Positions 44,506 through 55,720 of a stretch of DNA of 64,000 nt are shown here, piece by piece (the first letter of the stretch is position 1; every line of letters starts with the position of its first letter). Made by a program: the position numbers and the translations under genes. The stretch is taken from contig OY987268.1 of the NCBI GenBank assembly GCA_963920665.1, positions 19,408,501 through 19,472,500 on the forward strand, written 5' to 3'. The notes beneath the pieces were generated by a model that worked only from the letters and a program-made list of their open reading frames with translations, did no database searches and was not told the DNA's origin. This stretch comes from Straminergon stramineum. Taxonomy: Eukaryota > Streptophyta > Bryopsida > Hypnales > Calliergonaceae.

Positions 44506-45391
44506 TTAAACATTTAGCTATTTTATATGCTAGTTCTTTGAGGAAGTATCCAAGTCACCCTTCATGTGACTAGTATTTAAAATAGGAATCTAGAAAAAAC
44601 AAAACTTCAATGCTCTTTCAATAGAAATGGCAATTTTGAGTGTGTGTTTTTAGAAGAAAAAAAAGGGGGCTTGGAAACTTTAGGACTTAATTTTAGAATT
44701 TGGTGAGGAATTGGTTGTATGAGGACTGAGGAGGATTTCAGTGAGGAATGGATCTATTTGTCCCTGACTCTACATGAGATTTTTACGCCTATCGGGGTAA
44801 CAAGTTCCAACTGTTATATTTGAATTTCTAGCCCATTTAGCGCTGTTTCTCGCAACATTTCTAAGCACAAAACTCACATTTGCGACCACTGTCGTGATTG
44901 GAATGTTGAGGAATACCGACACAGAATGTGAGTGAAGACACATGTGAACTGGGTACGCACTGACAGAATTAACTAAATGGTTTAAGTTAACACTTGAACA
45001 TCAAAAGATCTCAGCGAAATTTTTGATACAGCAACCCCTCTCAACCAGTGTTCAGGATTTTTTTTTGAGTTTTACCAGCTACTGTATTTTCCTTAAATTC
45101 CCATATTGAACTGCTTTTTTCAAGTACAAAGTCCAGTTATTTTATCTTTTTGTTTTACTCCCCTGAATAGAAATTTCACAGATTTTTTCACCATTTTTTT
45201 TTTTGCCAATGTTTTCAAATTGCAACCGGATATTTTCCCAATTCCACCAACTAACTTTGAAGTAGCCACCAATTTTTCCCAAATACTGCTCCCAACACCC
45301 CAAGATATCCAAATTTGAAACTGAGTTCCAAGTTTTTCTTTTCCAATATTTTATTGAATTCCATGTCACAACTTGAAATTACCAACACACC

Positions 45392-45802
45392 TAAGGTAGG
45401 AACACCTAAAACAGACACTTATTAGAGATGACATGATCATGAGGGTCTATGCAAAAAAAATGTTGTCTGCGGGTTAGGAAATGGTTTAGGAAACCAAAAA
45501 AATTAGTTTTATATTTTTTCCTGAATATTATAGGAATTTTTGAAAATAACTTTGTAGATGCACCTACTGTGGACACTAGATTAACACCTAAGTAGGCACG
45601 AAAACACCCAAAAGAAACACTCTCTAAACTTGAACCAAGTGCAGGTGATTGGCTACTTCTTGAAAGATTGACAACTTCTTGGAACCCCATCTGTCTACTT
45701 TAGAACCCCACTTGTCTACTTTGGGTCCACAAGCCCTTGGATTTAAGTCATTTTTTAGGTGTCCGTGAACCACTCCTGTTACATATGGATGCTTCTACCT
45801 TA
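45392..45802. mobile_element. TAAGGTAG-ended MITE, 411 bp
   Basis: The left end TAAGGTAGGAACACCTAAAA and the right end GCTTCTACCTTA are inverted, with TTTTTTAGGTGTCCGTG near 45755 matching the inner left arm. It lies in the 5' flank of MDR gene 2. Confidence 0.65.
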
Positions 45803-46191
45803 ATGCTCCTCGCTGATTTTGATGATATCAAATGCGAACCTTGGTGAGTCCTTGACGTTATTAATAGCATTGGTTATTTGAAAACCATAAAAATTTTGGT
45901 CCATCCTTTTTGGTTCCCCGTCCGGCTGGAATTCATGTGAGAAAGACGAAGGGAAGGAGCAGTGCCTTGGAGTCGAAGGTTTCGGAGTATCTCAGGATAT
46001 GCTTTCCTTGGTTGGATTTTTGAATCGAGTTTTTTCTGATAAAGACGAGAGGAAGGAGAGGTACAATTGAATTTTTTTTAGAGACTGCGGAATTCTAACG
46101 AGACACTTGGCTTGGGTGTACAGTGGAGTTGAAGAGGGTGTTTCTTCCGAAGTCACTTGCTAGCAAACTACTGTAATCTAGACTTCGAATG

Positions 46192-46198
46192 TATAAAT
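46192..46198 (+). promoter_or_regulatory. TATA box of MDR gene 2
   Basis: GTATAAATGC lies in a 1-kb block conserved upstream of both intact MDR genes (38826-39896 and 46170-47193). The same spacing to a conserved donor (46409) supports the same promoter architecture. Confidence 0.6.
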
Positions 46199-46409
46199 GC
46201 CTGATGGACTATCAGACCATTACCACGCACATGGTACGTTTATTGTTCTCCAAGAGAGCAAAAGGGAGAGAGAAGTTTTGCTGGAACCTGGCGCCAGACA
46301 ATTTGCTTGTGATTGTCCGCACATTCGAAGCTCGGAGGAAGCAAAACGGAGTGTGTTTTGGTGACCTGAAGACCTGTGAGTGGAGTTGAAGAAATTCGAA
46401 ACGCAACAG

Positions 46410-47127
46410 GTGAGATGGCCGACTCGGAATCGTGAATTGGGGTTTGTATCTTGTTTTCTGTGAGCAATTCTTCATGAGAGGAATTAGAGACGCTGAGCTG
46501 CTTCGGGGTTTTTTCATGGGTATAGAGTACCGCAATGGCATGTACGTGCCTGTACGCATAATTGCTAAGGTTTTCGAATTGCTCTTGTGTAACGGGTCAC
46601 GAAGAACCAATAGCATTAGGGTTGGACAGACAGGATTTTTTGGATCGTACAGTTGGTTTGGGCACATAAGGTACCAAAAATGAATGGTCGAAGGATCACA
46701 TTTTGTTAGAGTCAATGTCATTAGCATTATGTTCAGTAATGGCAATGGAGGCGACAATCATAAAAAATACAGTCCTACTTGGCAATTTGAACATACTTAA
46801 TTTCACAATATTTCTGATAGCCAGTCCTGGATTGCCATTACCTAGCCCAGTTAAAAGAACGTTGCTAAAATCATATGGACTCACTGTCCCAGCAGTCTCA
46901 ATCGAATTTTCTGTTTCCCATGGAATTCAAGTCGCTGAAAAACGCAATGCAAGCTTAATTGTAGCTCCTCGTTTATAAGCACAGTTTAACATTTCCAAAA
47001 AGCTCTCAAACCTCCTAATCCCTCCCAGTCCCTCCCAATTCCTTACAATTTCTCCCAACTTTCTTCCAATTCCTCCCAAATTCCTCCCCATTTCTCACAA
47101 TTATTCCTGTTCCGTGATGAATTACAG
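46410..47127 (+). other. Predicted 5' UTR intron of MDR gene 2
   Basis: Donor CAACAG|GTGAGATGG; acceptor GAATTACAG|TTTTGTTACC. These match the corresponding sites of gene 1. Internal blocks such as ATGTTCAGTAATGGCAATGG are shared with gene 1 at 39443. ORFs of up to 181 codons in this stretch are not conserved between the genes and are dismissed. Confidence 0.5.
46990..47106 (+). repeat. Pyrimidine-rich degenerate repeat, gene 2 copy
   Basis: CCTCCCA(A/G)T(T/C)CCT-type units are repeated about eight times, equivalent to 39690-39810. The unit number and order have drifted between the two genes. Confidence 0.6.
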
Positions 47128-47192
47128 TTTTGTTACCAAATCCAACACAACTTTCAAATCACCCAAACTCGATAGCCTTGCATCCTTCCGCC

Positions 47193-48817
47193 ATGGCTTC
47201 CGATCACGGCCTTCCCCCCACCCACCGCGCCCTTGTGCTTTCCTCCACGAGCTCGCCTCCTTCAGTGGAGACGCTCCCCACGCCCCTCCCCACCCCAGGA
47301 AGCGCCATCGTCCGTATCTTAGCCGCGGGCGTGATCCCTTACATGCGCGAGATTTACGATGGCACCCGCAAGTACGCCTTCCCGACGCCGCTGGTGATCG
47401 GCAGCAGCGCCATTGGGCGAGTGGCCGCTGTGGGAGCCGATGCGACGAAGCTGACGCCAGGGCAGCTGGTGCTGGTGGACTCGACGATTCGGAGCAGAGA
47501 TGATCCCACGGGGGCGATTTTCTTGGCTGGAGTGCACGAGGGGTTCACGGCGGGGAGTAGGAAGCTCATGCACGGGGAGTGGAGGGACGCCACGTTCGCG
47601 GAGTATGCTAAGGTGGGTTGTTGGGTTTTGAAGTTTCTGAAGTTTGGGTTTGGGGTTTAGGAGTTTTGTAACATTCTTACACTTGATAAAGAATGTTATG
47701 CAGGCAAGGGTGACATCACTATTTCTTCTGATTTCTGAATATACTTCTAGGAAAGGATTTAATGTTCCATTCATATTCTGCATGTTTCGTCCACATTCAT
47801 AGACGTAAATAGGTTCATAGTTGATGTGATTAAGGTTGTCCCTAATTTCTATCTTTGGAAATAATTGGAAAATAAAATCAGGTTCCGCTGGAGAATTGCT
47901 CTGTGTTGGACGAGAAGCGGTTGCTCGGCCCTGTCGAGGAGGGTGGGCTAGGGTATCAGCTTGAGAGCTTGTTGTATATTGCTACACTCTTGGTGCCTTA
48001 TGGAGGACTACGAGATATCAATCTCCTAGTAGGGGAGACCATTATCGTCGCCCCTGCGACCGGGTCGTTTGGCGGTGCCGCGGTGCATGTGGCACTTGCC
48101 ATGGGAGCTCGCGTGATTGCCATGGGCCGCAATGTGGATGCGTTGCGAAAAATCGCTGCCTTGAGCGATCGAGTGGAGGTGGTGCCCATCACCGGCGATG
48201 TGCAGGTAGGCAATTGAACTAGATGTAAAGCACCCATGGGACTGAAAATGGTTTTGTGTTAATGATATCCCTCGAATTGCGTTGAAACTAACACAAATTT
48301 AACACCCAACCATTTTAAAACCATCAATGGTTTAACAATATCTTTAAAATAGACTCATGAAAAATCAATTGGTTTCAACTTACTTAGTCGACTAATTGCA
48401 TGGTTGTTCACCGGGGACGTCGTGCAGGTTGATTTGAAAACCCTTCAACGCTTTGGCTCGATCGATGCGTTCTTCGAAATCAGTCCCGCCGTGGCTGCCA
48501 AATCCAACTACATCGAAACCGCGATCCTCGCTCTTCGCCCCGAGGGGCGCGTGAGCTTCATGGGTGGGATCCAGGAGAAGGTGCCCCTCCCCATCTCCGC
48601 CATTATGCACCGCAACTTGTTGCTCAAGGGGACGTGGATGTACAAACGGGAGGCGATCGCAGGCCTCATCAAGATGGTGGAAGCTGGGGTGCTGAAGCTG
48701 GGGGAGAGTGCTGGTGCACGAGTTGTAGGGAAGTTTGGGTTGGAAGAGTGGGACGATGCATTTACGACGGCCGCAGAGAATAGTGGGATGGGGTTGTCAA
48801 CGATTATTGCGCCATGA
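47193..48817 (+). CDS. Zinc-less MDR-family oxidoreductase, gene 2 (three coding exons)
   Basis: Exons 47193-47612, 47882-48205 and 48428-48817 give 377 residues. Exons 2 and 3 have exactly the lengths of gene 1 (324 and 390 nt) and all introns are phase 0, so the two are tandem duplicates. The protein keeps the GroES-like N-terminus (PTPGSAIVRILAAGVIPYMR), the nucleotide loop AGE-type VAPATGSFGGAAV, and ALAMGARVIAMGRN. The C-terminus ends GMGLSTIIAP. There is a single Cys (LENCS), so no zinc site. It probably reduces or oxidises a small carbonyl, alkenal or quinone with NAD(P)H; the substrate cannot be read from sequence. It retains a more canonical-looking DGTRKYAFPTPL segment than gene 1. 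The ATG is in good context (GCCATGGC) and matches gene 1. Confidence 0.92.
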
Positions 48818-49559
48818 GGGGAATCATCTCATAACCTCGGGATTCCACCTTTGCCAATCAGCATTATAACAGTTTTTGAATGGTGTTTAGATCACTGTGT
48901 AGAAGGTCTCTTTTCTGTGGATAAAGAATTTTTTTCTCTCTTCCAAATTCTTCCAAATTCTCCATTTGATTGTTCCACCATCCTCTCTAGAATTTTGTCC
49001 ATCATTCTTATGATTCTGAGGTCTTATATTTCCCACAAATTTGGAAGTTTTAGAATCTGTGGACAATCCTCTCAGGCCATTCGTGAAAGTTGGAACTCTG
49101 AAGACGATTTGCAAATTCAAGAGACGTCACATGCTGGAAATCTGAGCACATGGGAGATCATGAGCATTTGATATTGCCAATCAAACCGTGTTGATCCATA
49201 AACAGTTTCAATTTACCTACTCTTGTCATTTATGTCTTGAAATTACAAGAGCAGGTGCAGTTTATGGATTGTCACTGTTTATGGTATTCCTACCTTGCTG
49301 CAAAAGGGCAGCTTGATGCTGAATTCTAGGAGAATGCTGATGTGCAAACATGGGTGCTAAATATTTTGTCATGGAATTCTTCCTTATTTCATGGATTGCA
49401 ATCCTAGCTACTTAGGCCTTGCTGTTGATGGCTAAGCCAGTGAGCATCAAGTTATAGATAAGGAATACATCGAAACAATCCTCCCAACATTAAGTTAATG
49501 CTTTGTTTGTTGCTCCAACCATTCCAATGAAATCTGAGCCATGAAATTAGAGAAGCCTG
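48818..49559. other. 3' flank of MDR gene 2 and spacer
   Basis: Probable 3' UTR. A small imperfect inverted repeat (CCATAAAC...CTCTTGT...ACAAGAG...GTTTATGG) lies at 49195-49270. No gene is seen. Confidence 0.45.
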
Positions 49560-49866
49560 TAAGGTAGGAGGCTCAGAAAGCGACTATTTAAGAACTGATC
49601 ACCTTTTCATGGAAGCTCAGCTCCTTAAATTTTTGTAGGAAGAAAAATGTAATTGGCATCTAACCCAAGTCGTTTCATATTTTTTGGACCTTTATGGAAT
49701 TAGTTACAGATTTTTGAAGTTGAAAAAAAGTGGTCAGTAGTGGTCATCAAAAGCAAACACCTCCTAAAATGTGCAGATTTGGAACATTGAAGAAAGCAAA
49801 ATGTACCTCTTAGTCATGATCGCTTTTAAGTTTTAATGCCCAATTGGAGTTCGAGCCTCCTATCTT
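49560..49866. mobile_element. MITE family A, intact copy, 307 bp
   Basis: The ends are TAAGGTAGGAGGCTC and GAGCCTCCTATCTTA (one mismatch). The interior blocks TTTTTGTAGGAAGAAAAATG, AATTGGCATCTAA and GGAATTAGTTA are shared with the 53637 and 26279 copies. It serves as the reference for the empty-site comparison with 30179-30724. Confidence 0.83.
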
Positions 49867-51255
49867 AGAAAAAAAACATCATTTGCAGCAGTGTTTAGGA
49901 AATTTTTGGAGCTTTTCCAATTGATTTCCTCCTTCCATGAGAATGACGAGAATGGAATGATTTTTTTTCCAACAGTCACCAATTGCATCCTCTCAATCAC
50001 AAAAAGTAGTTGTTTATTTCTTGCAATATCAATTTCTCCATTGGCCAATTTCCTCCAAACTAAAATTGGCAAGGCTAAATATATTGCTAAATTCTTGGAA
50101 CTTAATTTTTTTTCAAATGAAAACCAAAAGTACTAATTAATATTGCATCCTTTGTAAGAATTGAACATGGGATAGCCCACCATTTGAAGGCCAAGAATCC
50201 CCTTCCGACTCATTCAAGATGGAGTTGAGAATAGTATTGAGAAGTTTGCATGAAATCAAAAGAATTTAGGAATCAAAGATTTCACCTTCTTCAAATGGTT
50301 CTTCTGCTAGTTGTTGCCTCTATGAGGTACCACTTAGGATTGGTACTTAACCATAATGCTTATAAGATAAATGCTTATAAACATTAGGACACAACGAGCA
50401 ACTAACTTTATCTAGCCTTGAACAAAAAGGATTCAATATTTGAAAATGACGAATTTAAAGCATCGTAATTTTAGAATTATAATTCGATTGAGGCCATATT
50501 CATATCACTAGAAGCAATGAAGAATATTGCATGTATAACCTTTGGCCTCTTAGTTGGGTTTGCGAGGGATTAGAGGTCTAATAATAATGCTCAACATCAA
50601 TTATAATCAATGATTTTCTCCATGTTTATTTAGTGAATCTATTACCTACTTTCTCCAAGAACTCCATAGTGCCCCTGCTATCATTGCTAACCTAAACAAA
50701 TTCTTCTACTTTTATATTTTGACTATAGCACTTCTTCTACTCTAGAATGAACAATGAAAGTCCTAAAATATAGTGCATGTTGGATTTTTTCACTACTAGC
50801 AATTGAAGTATATTGGCAATCAATAATACTATTTTGTAGTTGAAACTAAATGATAAGTGGTTAATTGGTTGAAAACATCTATTAACAAATGAAATGGATA
50901 AATAGCTAAAAAAATTGTCTAAAATAAACAACATTATAGTGTAAGTATATAATTTCTTAAAATCAATGCAAGAATTGATGTTGGCATCTAGAGTTTTATT
51001 GTCACCTTAAATAAGTTTATTGTGTATTGAAAAGAAAATGAATTTGCATATAAGATAAAGGAAGTATGATACTTTACCCTATATCCTAAACACCAAATTC
51101 AATTTCCTCCTAAAAAAAGATAATTCATCTATATTATCCCTTTCACATATCTTCCCAAATCCAAATGCATTGGCTTATTAAACTCTTGTTTTTGGGTCAT
51201 GCACATGATGTAAAGTCAAAGGAGAAGGTTAATTTTAGGTAGCAACGCAATTTAA
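49867..51255. other. AT-rich spacer, no gene seen
   Basis: Only short random ORFs are present and no element termini are recognised. Confidence 0.4.
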
Positions 51256-51824
51256 CCTCTAAAGGACTAGGTGCTCAAATTTTGAAGAATGAATGAATGC
51301 AAATATATCTGAAGCATACAAAAATGTATTTTTTGATCCACCATATTTTTTTAATATTCTTGTATTAGTTCTTTAACATCTATATGTTATAGATTTTGAA
51401 TAATTTGATCTGAAAATATTTTATACAATAAATATAGGTAGGTCCAACCTCAAAAATTAACTATTTTAGTTTAAAAAATGAACCTTTCTAAATGATTGGA
51501 ATAAAAAAGTGAAATTAAGACTCCAAAAATCATTATAATTAGAACTTGAAATTTCAAAATTCTAATAAAATAATCTTTTGAAAATCACAAATTTTTTATC
51601 TACAATTGATTTTCGAAGGACTTTCAATTTTTTACCTCAAATTTTATTGAGGAATATTGATTTGTATACTAGTTGATGAGTTGATTTAACTATATGGATA
51701 TGATCTATGGATCACATTTTACAGCTATTGTTTGAGAGTCATCATTAAATTATTCTTTAAGTTGTATTTTATAGTACTTCTTTACAATTCTATAAATTTA
51801 GACTATCCCTTGGTTCTTAAAGGG
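51256..51824. mobile_element. Possible TTAA-type element, degenerate
   Basis: TTAA|CCTCTAAAGGACTAGG on the left; CTTAAAGGG|TTAG on the right. Termini are similar in type to 22061-22437 (CTAAAGGAC; CTTTAAGGAC), but both TIR and flank have mismatches. Confidence 0.3.
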
Positions 51825-52100
51825 TTAGATGGTCTTTATGTATGATTATTTAATTAAAAAAAATTGTGTGGAAGTTAACCATTTCTACCTTAATGTTGTT
51901 GTAATACAAGTTGAAATTATACTCCTTACCTTAGATTCTTGAAAGAAGACATTATTCATTCTTGAATACCTAGGAAGCAGTTTCAATGTAGTTTCAAGTA
52001 TCGTAATAGCTTTTGAATCTAGATTTCATAAAGAATAGAAGTATAATACAAATGAAATTTTATTTTATTGTAGGGATACTTTTTTCAGGGATGTGAAAGC

Positions 52101-52335
52101 TAAGGAAGGACACCTAAAAGAGCCATTTTTTTCTATCAAATCATAGTTACTATTATTAGATTCATTAAATTTTATATTTTCTTGTTGTCAACTAAAAGAG
52201 GATTATAATGCATCCAAAAATGTTTCATTTGGAAATTCAATGCAAAAATTATAAAGGGTATAAGTTTTTGGAATAAATATCCTAAAATCATTTCTTTAGA
52301 GGAAGTAGATATTGATTACTTGAAAGTACAACTAG
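52101..52335. mobile_element. MITE family B, degenerate copy
   Basis: CTAAGGAAGGACACCTAAAAGAGCCA is a worn version of the family B terminus, and TTGTTGTCAACTAAAAGAGG...ATTTGGAAATTCAATGC follows the family interior. The right end is not clear. Confidence 0.5.
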
Positions 52336-52904
52336 TGAAGACTGCACTTTTTGGTCAATGGCACACTTGGTTATCCTTGTCTTACACTACATTGATTCAA
52401 AATGAAATGAAATGAGCCTATGATAGGGTAAATGATTGGTTTGCTTTGTTGGCATTGTTGAATACTTAAAAAAATGCACACAAAGACAAATGTAAGAAAT
52501 AGAAGGAACAATTGAAACCTTTTTTTTTTTTTGACAAATTACAAATTTTTTATGAATATTTGAATTGTGATTCTCAATTGCCCCCAAAGAGTCTTTAGAC
52601 TACCCCAAAACCTACAAAAAGTTTATCCAAAATAGTCATCTTACTCACATAAAGTAATTACAATATTCCCTAATATGGCCACAAGATAAAGGTCTATTAA
52701 ATCATTTCTTATTAGAATGAGTTTACATTTGAAAAGTAGAAGTTTCTATTTGGCAATGACTAATCATACCATCACCATCATCCAAGGCATTGATTGTAGC
52801 CACTCACTGAACCTAATGTGGCTCAAATCTTACTTATTGAAAAAAGTCTATCATAGGTTGATGCAACACTTTGATGGGTCTTTTGTCTATCATAGAGTAG
52901 TTTA

Positions 52905-53194
52905 CTTCAATGTGGAAACACAAACCACCATTTTTTGCTACTAGACCTAGTCACTATTACTAAGCTGGTCAAATTTCCATATATTTCTTGTTGGCAAGTG
53001 AAAGGAGTTTCCAATGCACCAAAGAATGCACCAATTGGATATCGATGCAAAAGTTATCAAGGGTCAAAGTTTTTTTGGTAGATCTTCTACAATCATTTCT
53101 TCCACATGTATACATACATATTGATATTGGAGATGTACCCAAAGTGATAATGGCAATTTTGGGTAGGGTGTAATTTGGGGGTGTACCCACCTTT
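52905..53194. mobile_element. MITE family B, third plus-oriented copy
   Basis: CTTGTTGGCAAGTGAAAGGAG, TTCCAATGCACCAAAGAA and TGGATAT...ATGCAAAAGTTAT match 15023-15110 closely. The right end, TTTGGGGGTGTACCCACC, matches the right terminus of the 14950 copy. The left terminus is degraded. Confidence 0.6.
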
Positions 53195-53636
53195 TCGTAC
53201 GCAATTCTACACTAGAGTGATGAAGCCATTTGCATCCATGAAAATGGCTAAGACCACAAGCAAAATATGGACAAAAATTCATTTATTCATCCAAAAGAGT
53301 ACACATTAATCCAAAATAGAGTGATATTGTCCCAAATATGATAGCAATTTAGCAATTTCATCCACTGAAAAAAGACAAAATATATTGTCAAATATTCTTT
53401 ACATAAAAATTTGCATTGCTTTTTAGCAAAAATTTGCTCCAAAACACACACACATGCAACAAGGTATGCAGCCATGCAGGCAGGGACTATCTTACAATCA
53501 GTGGCAGGAAGAGTGGTGGGGGCGAAGATGAGGTTGACATGCAACTTGCCCCTTTCCAGCATCAAGCATTTCAGGAGTGGTGGGTATGGAAGTACAGACC
53601 ATTCGACAAACTAACTTGTTGGGACTAGGGACCAAG

Positions 53637-53905
53637 TAAGGTAGTCTGCTCTTTAAGCGACCATTTAAGAGCTGATTGCCTTTTGGGGAAAGCTAAACTC
53701 CTTGGATTCTGAAATTTTTGTAGGAAGAAAAATGAAATTGGCATCTAACTCAAGTCATTTCACGTTTTTTGGACTTTTATGGAATTAGTTACAAATTTTT
53801 GAAGTTGATATGCAAAGGTCCCTGAAATGCAACCATCTCTAATGTAATGCACACTGTTGGTACATTGAAGAAAGCAAAATGCACCTTTTGTCATGATGGC
53901 TTTGA
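53637..53905. mobile_element. MITE family A copy lacking its right end
   Basis: It starts TAAGGTAGTCTGCTCTTTAA and follows the 49560 copy through AATTGGCATCTAACTCAAGTC and GAAGAAAGCAAAATGCACC. The alignment stops at about 53905, so the right TIR is missing. Confidence 0.72.
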
Positions 53906-54011
53906 GAGCAGGAGTAAGTCCTGGAAAGAAGGGAATAGCAGGGAACTTTGGCCGAAAAAAAATCCCCTCCCCTCCCCCCAAAAGAATGTTTTTTTTTCCC
54001 TAGCTAGTGAA

Positions 54012-54352
54012 CCTTAGGGCCTGATTAGCATGGGATATCTCAATTATAGAATTAAAATAAAATAAAAAACAGGAAAAAATATTAATATTGAAATAAGTTC
54101 AAAAGTACGAAATTTTGAGATCTGATGTAGCATTAGTGCAACCATGTTAGACTTCTATATTTGATGTTATTATTTAAGTTAAAATTTTTTTTTCATATTT
54201 TTCATTTATTTTTTTATGAATTTTTAATTTTAATTTAATTTTTCGAATTGTATAAATATTCATCATTGATAATGAATAGTGACCATTGTTCCTTAAAGAA
54301 TCTGAGAGTTCCATTGAAGGGAACTTCTCAAAGGGAAGCAAGCCCTTTAAGG
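54012..54352. mobile_element. Possible AT-rich inverted-repeat element
   Basis: AGTGAACCTTAGGGC at 54006-54020 is mirrored by GCCCTTTAAGGGTTCACT at 54341-54358. The interior is extremely AT-rich and has no ORF. It may be a worn member of the CCCT-ended group. Confidence 0.35.
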
Positions 54353-55487
54353 GTTCACTTTTTTCCCTAATTTAGATTGTTTTACTTCTTATTGGAGGCC
54401 TGTGTGTTTTGTGGGCATTCTTGTCATAATAGACTCACAAAGAAGTATCTTAGAGCTCATTCAAGCAAACCAACATAACATTCTTGAAGAGTCACTTTTG
54501 CTTGTAGGATTTCAATTTTAGAAGGTTCTTCCTACTTTCATCCCTAATGGTATAGTAGAGTTAATTGTAAAGGTCTCCCAAGTCCTCAGTTTGTAATAGA
54601 TGTGCCAAAGGAATGTTCAACTAAGGTACAAAAAGAACACAACACCCAAACTCCATTGAACTCTAATTTGGGTGCTTTAAAGAGTTTCATTTCATATTTT
54701 TCTCAAACTCCAACTCTTGGTCCCTCATTCCACACACTTTGGGATTAACTCTATTAATCCCTCTAGGATGTTTAATACAACTCATGAAGCCTATATTTGA
54801 TTGCTTTTGATGAAGTTTCCATACACAAAACATTGTTTGACACCCTTCCTAAGGGTTTCTTGAGATGAAATTTTTTACAATAGTACATGGCAACAATCGA
54901 GTAGCAATACTATTCTCTCACTATTTTTTTAGTAGTTCCAAGGTCTAAGAAAATTCTTGGTATACTGCACACATTGTAAAAGTGTTGTATTTGGATGTAT
55001 TTCAACATTTAGCAAGGCATACAAGTTGCATTTTTAAATTTTTTTTCTTTCCCTACTACCTCTAGAAGGGCTTAGCATAGTTGAATTTGACATGAGCTAA
55101 TTCATGAAGTGTCGGCTATAATTCTTGAAGACCAGAAATACATGGCCTCTAATTAAACAAATATAATTTGAGAAGAAAATATTGGCCATATAGTGACCAT
55201 GTATTGAATTGATATGGCAAACCTTGTTTACCATCCTAGAAAGTTGTAACTTCTTGTTAGTAAGCATTTTCCAACCATGTAGTAGGTCAAATTGACAAGA
55301 CAATTGCACAAATTGGATTAGATAGTGGTTGGGTAGCCAAGATGAGTATGGAACCTTATTACCTAACATTGCCTAAATCATTGGTTTGTAGGAAGAACTA
55401 TGCATTGGTATATTATAGAAGCTCTTATAGTTTAGAAGGCTCTATTTTGTAATTAGGATTTTCCATCAAAGCTCATTGACAAACCTA

Positions 55488-55720
55488 GCTTGTTATGAAA
55501 AAACAAAATCTAGAAATTACTCGTTTTGAAAATAAAAATATCCAAACGTAGCTTGTTATAGAAAAAAAAAGATTCCCAACCCTAGCTTGTTATGAAAAAA
55601 ATCCACAATGTAGCTTGTGATGAAACTACAAAATATATTGAAGATATTATTTTGTTCCGGAAAAAATTCAAAATCTCATTGTTTATGAAATAAAAGAAAG
55701 AATCTAGCTTGTTATGAAAA
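55488..55720 (+). repeat. Degenerate repeat with TAGCTTGTTATGAAAA motif, five copies
   Basis: The motif occurs near 55488, 55548, 55581, 55611 and 55702 with spacings of about 30-90 bp. Intervals are A-rich and end in short ATCC or CAAA blocks. It looks like an old, irregular minisatellite. Confidence 0.65.

Noticed and set aside
46212..46978. 181-codon minus-strand and 91-codon plus-strand ORFs upstream of MDR gene 2
   Set aside because: They lie in a 5' flank and UTR intron duplicated upstream of gene 1, where the frames are not maintained.
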